Assembly (NCBI GenBank): GCA_964433845.1
Contig: CAYSTA010000018.1
Span: 1-31,771, forward strand
From: MAG-121220-bin8 sp964433845
GTDB taxonomy: Bacteria > Bacteroidota > Bacteroidia > Flavobacteriales > Flavobacteriaceae
Reading direction: 5' to 3'
Length of the DNA: 31,771 nucleotides
The notes below the pieces were generated by a model. That model did not search any database. It saw only the letters and a list, made by a program, of their open reading frames with translations, and was not told where the DNA came from. The first letter of the stretch is position 1, and each line of letters opens with the position of its first letter. A program made the translations under genes and the position numbers. Below are positions 31,025 through 31,771 of the stretch, one piece after another.

Positions 31025-31771
31025 AATATCCGCTTCCGTTAATATAAGGGGCATCCCCAGTGGTATGATAGTGATAAATCCCATTAGGGAACTCTTTTGT
31101 GGCAGACATATGCCCATGATACGAGTCTAAATCAGAGCTCGCAATTATCTTGCCTCCTTCTTCTGGACCATACACAGGAAAGCCATCAAGAAGAAATCCT
31201 AAAAGAGCCTCTTTGCTAGCATTAGTAGTAAGCCAGAAAGGCTCCATGTGGTAGTGATATCTTCCTGAAGAACCGTTTTCTCCCCCAGGAGACAGCGGGG
31301 CAGGGTGACCATTGTAATTATCAAAGGAGTTAATTTCTTGAGTTAAAGGCTGATTAGGGCCAGCATATTGATTATAAAAAGGGACGCCATTTAAAGACAC
31401 GCCAATAGGCCCCATGGAGGTAGGATTATTTGTTGACGCTTTAGAGGGGGAGTTAGGAATTTTAAAAGAAATGTTAAGTTCAGAAATTCTATTAGGATTC
31501 ATATTGAAACTCCCCGTATGAAATTTATTAGGACTAGAAGAATTATACGCCTCATACTTTGCATCATGCCATTTTGTATCTTTAAAATAAGGGCTTTTAT
31601 GGTCAGGAACGCCATTTGTATTTATATAAACATACCCTGCCTGAATTGTAATCTCAGAGGTTGTGCCATAAACCTTTTTATATACTTCTAAAGGAATTGT
31701 TATTGAAGGAGAAGAGCCTGACCCGTCATCGCCATCATCACCTGACTCAGAACAACCAGGAAAAACGAGCA
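30996..31771 (-). CDS. YHYH-domain lipoprotein (5' end beyond the window)
   Basis: The frame stays open to the right edge, so the gene is longer than its first internal ATG (31502) would suggest. Translating the edge gives LVFPGCSESGDDGDDGSGSS, a lipobox Cys followed by an acidic linker, so only a short part of the signal peptide is missing. The mature protein has two YHYH motifs (GRYHYHMEP and NGIYHYHTT), GFLLDGFPVYGP, LDSYHGH and PYINGSGYYG, the pattern of the YHYH family (PF14240). The His clusters would suit metal binding, but the function is unknown. It ends within the YwqK/MORN gene (overlap 29 bases), heading the YHYH-YwqK-SCO unit. Confidence 0.88.
   Translation of the reverse strand, partial: LVFPGCSESGDDGDDGSGSSPSITIPLEVYKKVYGTTSEITIQAGYVYINTNGVPDHKSPYFKDTKWHDAKYEAYNSSSPNKFHTGSFNMNPNRISELNISFKIPNSPSKASTNNPTSMGPIGVSLNGVPFYNQYAGPNQPLTQEINSFDNYNGHPAPLSPGGENGSSGRYHYHMEPFWLTTNASKEALLGFLLDGFPVYGPEEGGKIIASSDLDSYHGHMSATKEFPNGIYHYHTTGDAPYINGSGYYGSPGTVSE

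Noticed and set aside
1..31771. CRISPR arrays, insertion sequences, phage or integrase genes
   Set aside because: No regularly spaced repeats, transposase motifs or terminal inverted repeats were seen; gene content is core-like.

Overview
The window looks like a piece of a draft chromosome from an AT-rich, compact member of the Bacteroidota, most likely a marine Flavobacteriales lineage. The evidence is a DUF4837 lipoprotein, the gene order ybeY-mnmG-SAM methyltransferase, Bacteroidota-type -7 promoter elements (TAnnTTTG, most often TATCTTTG), frequent TTG starts, and genes that touch or overlap. One assembly gap of 100 N (27977-28076) interrupts a transporter gene. Two genes run off the ends: a Wzz-type protein on the left and a YHYH lipoprotein on the right.

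Layout. 1-4080 is a surface-polysaccharide corner: the end of a Wzz chain-length protein, then a WecA/MraY-type glycan initiation transferase flanked by two paralogous kelch proteins, each with a signal peptide, one membrane span and a cytoplasmic tail. 4077-10578 is conserved housekeeping: a GH3-type adenylating enzyme with an M23 endopeptidase, TatA, a DUF4837 lipoprotein, phosphoglycerate kinase, DNA polymerase III delta', and a DoxX-like membrane protein. 10708-13887 (minus strand) is ybeY-mnmG-methyltransferase, with a perfect parS-type palindrome at each end of mnmG. 13962-20132 holds an AlkB-type monooxygenase, gltX, an SPFH protein, glnS, folB, tRNA-Cys with its terminator, and a small membrane protein. 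20178-22953 holds a LysE-type exporter and RNase R.

22954-23358 is a gene-free, extremely AT-rich stretch between divergent rnr and rpiB. It carries six copies of TGTTAAT and one 8-bp inverted repeat. With parS sites and the genes mnmG and rnpA nearby, it is a candidate replication origin, though this is not proven.

23359-31771 holds rpiB and an ElaA-like acetyltransferase on the plus strand. A long minus-strand run follows, in transcription order: YHYH lipoprotein, YwqK/MORN lipoprotein, SCO lipoprotein, Coq4-like protein, APC-UspA transporter, metallo-beta-lactamase-fold hydrolase, M1 peptidase, rnpA.

The best candidates for undescribed biology are the twin kelch/transmembrane proteins around the glycan initiation transferase, the YHYH-YwqK-SCO lipoprotein trio, and the iteron-like intergenic region. 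No phage, insertion sequence or CRISPR array was seen.
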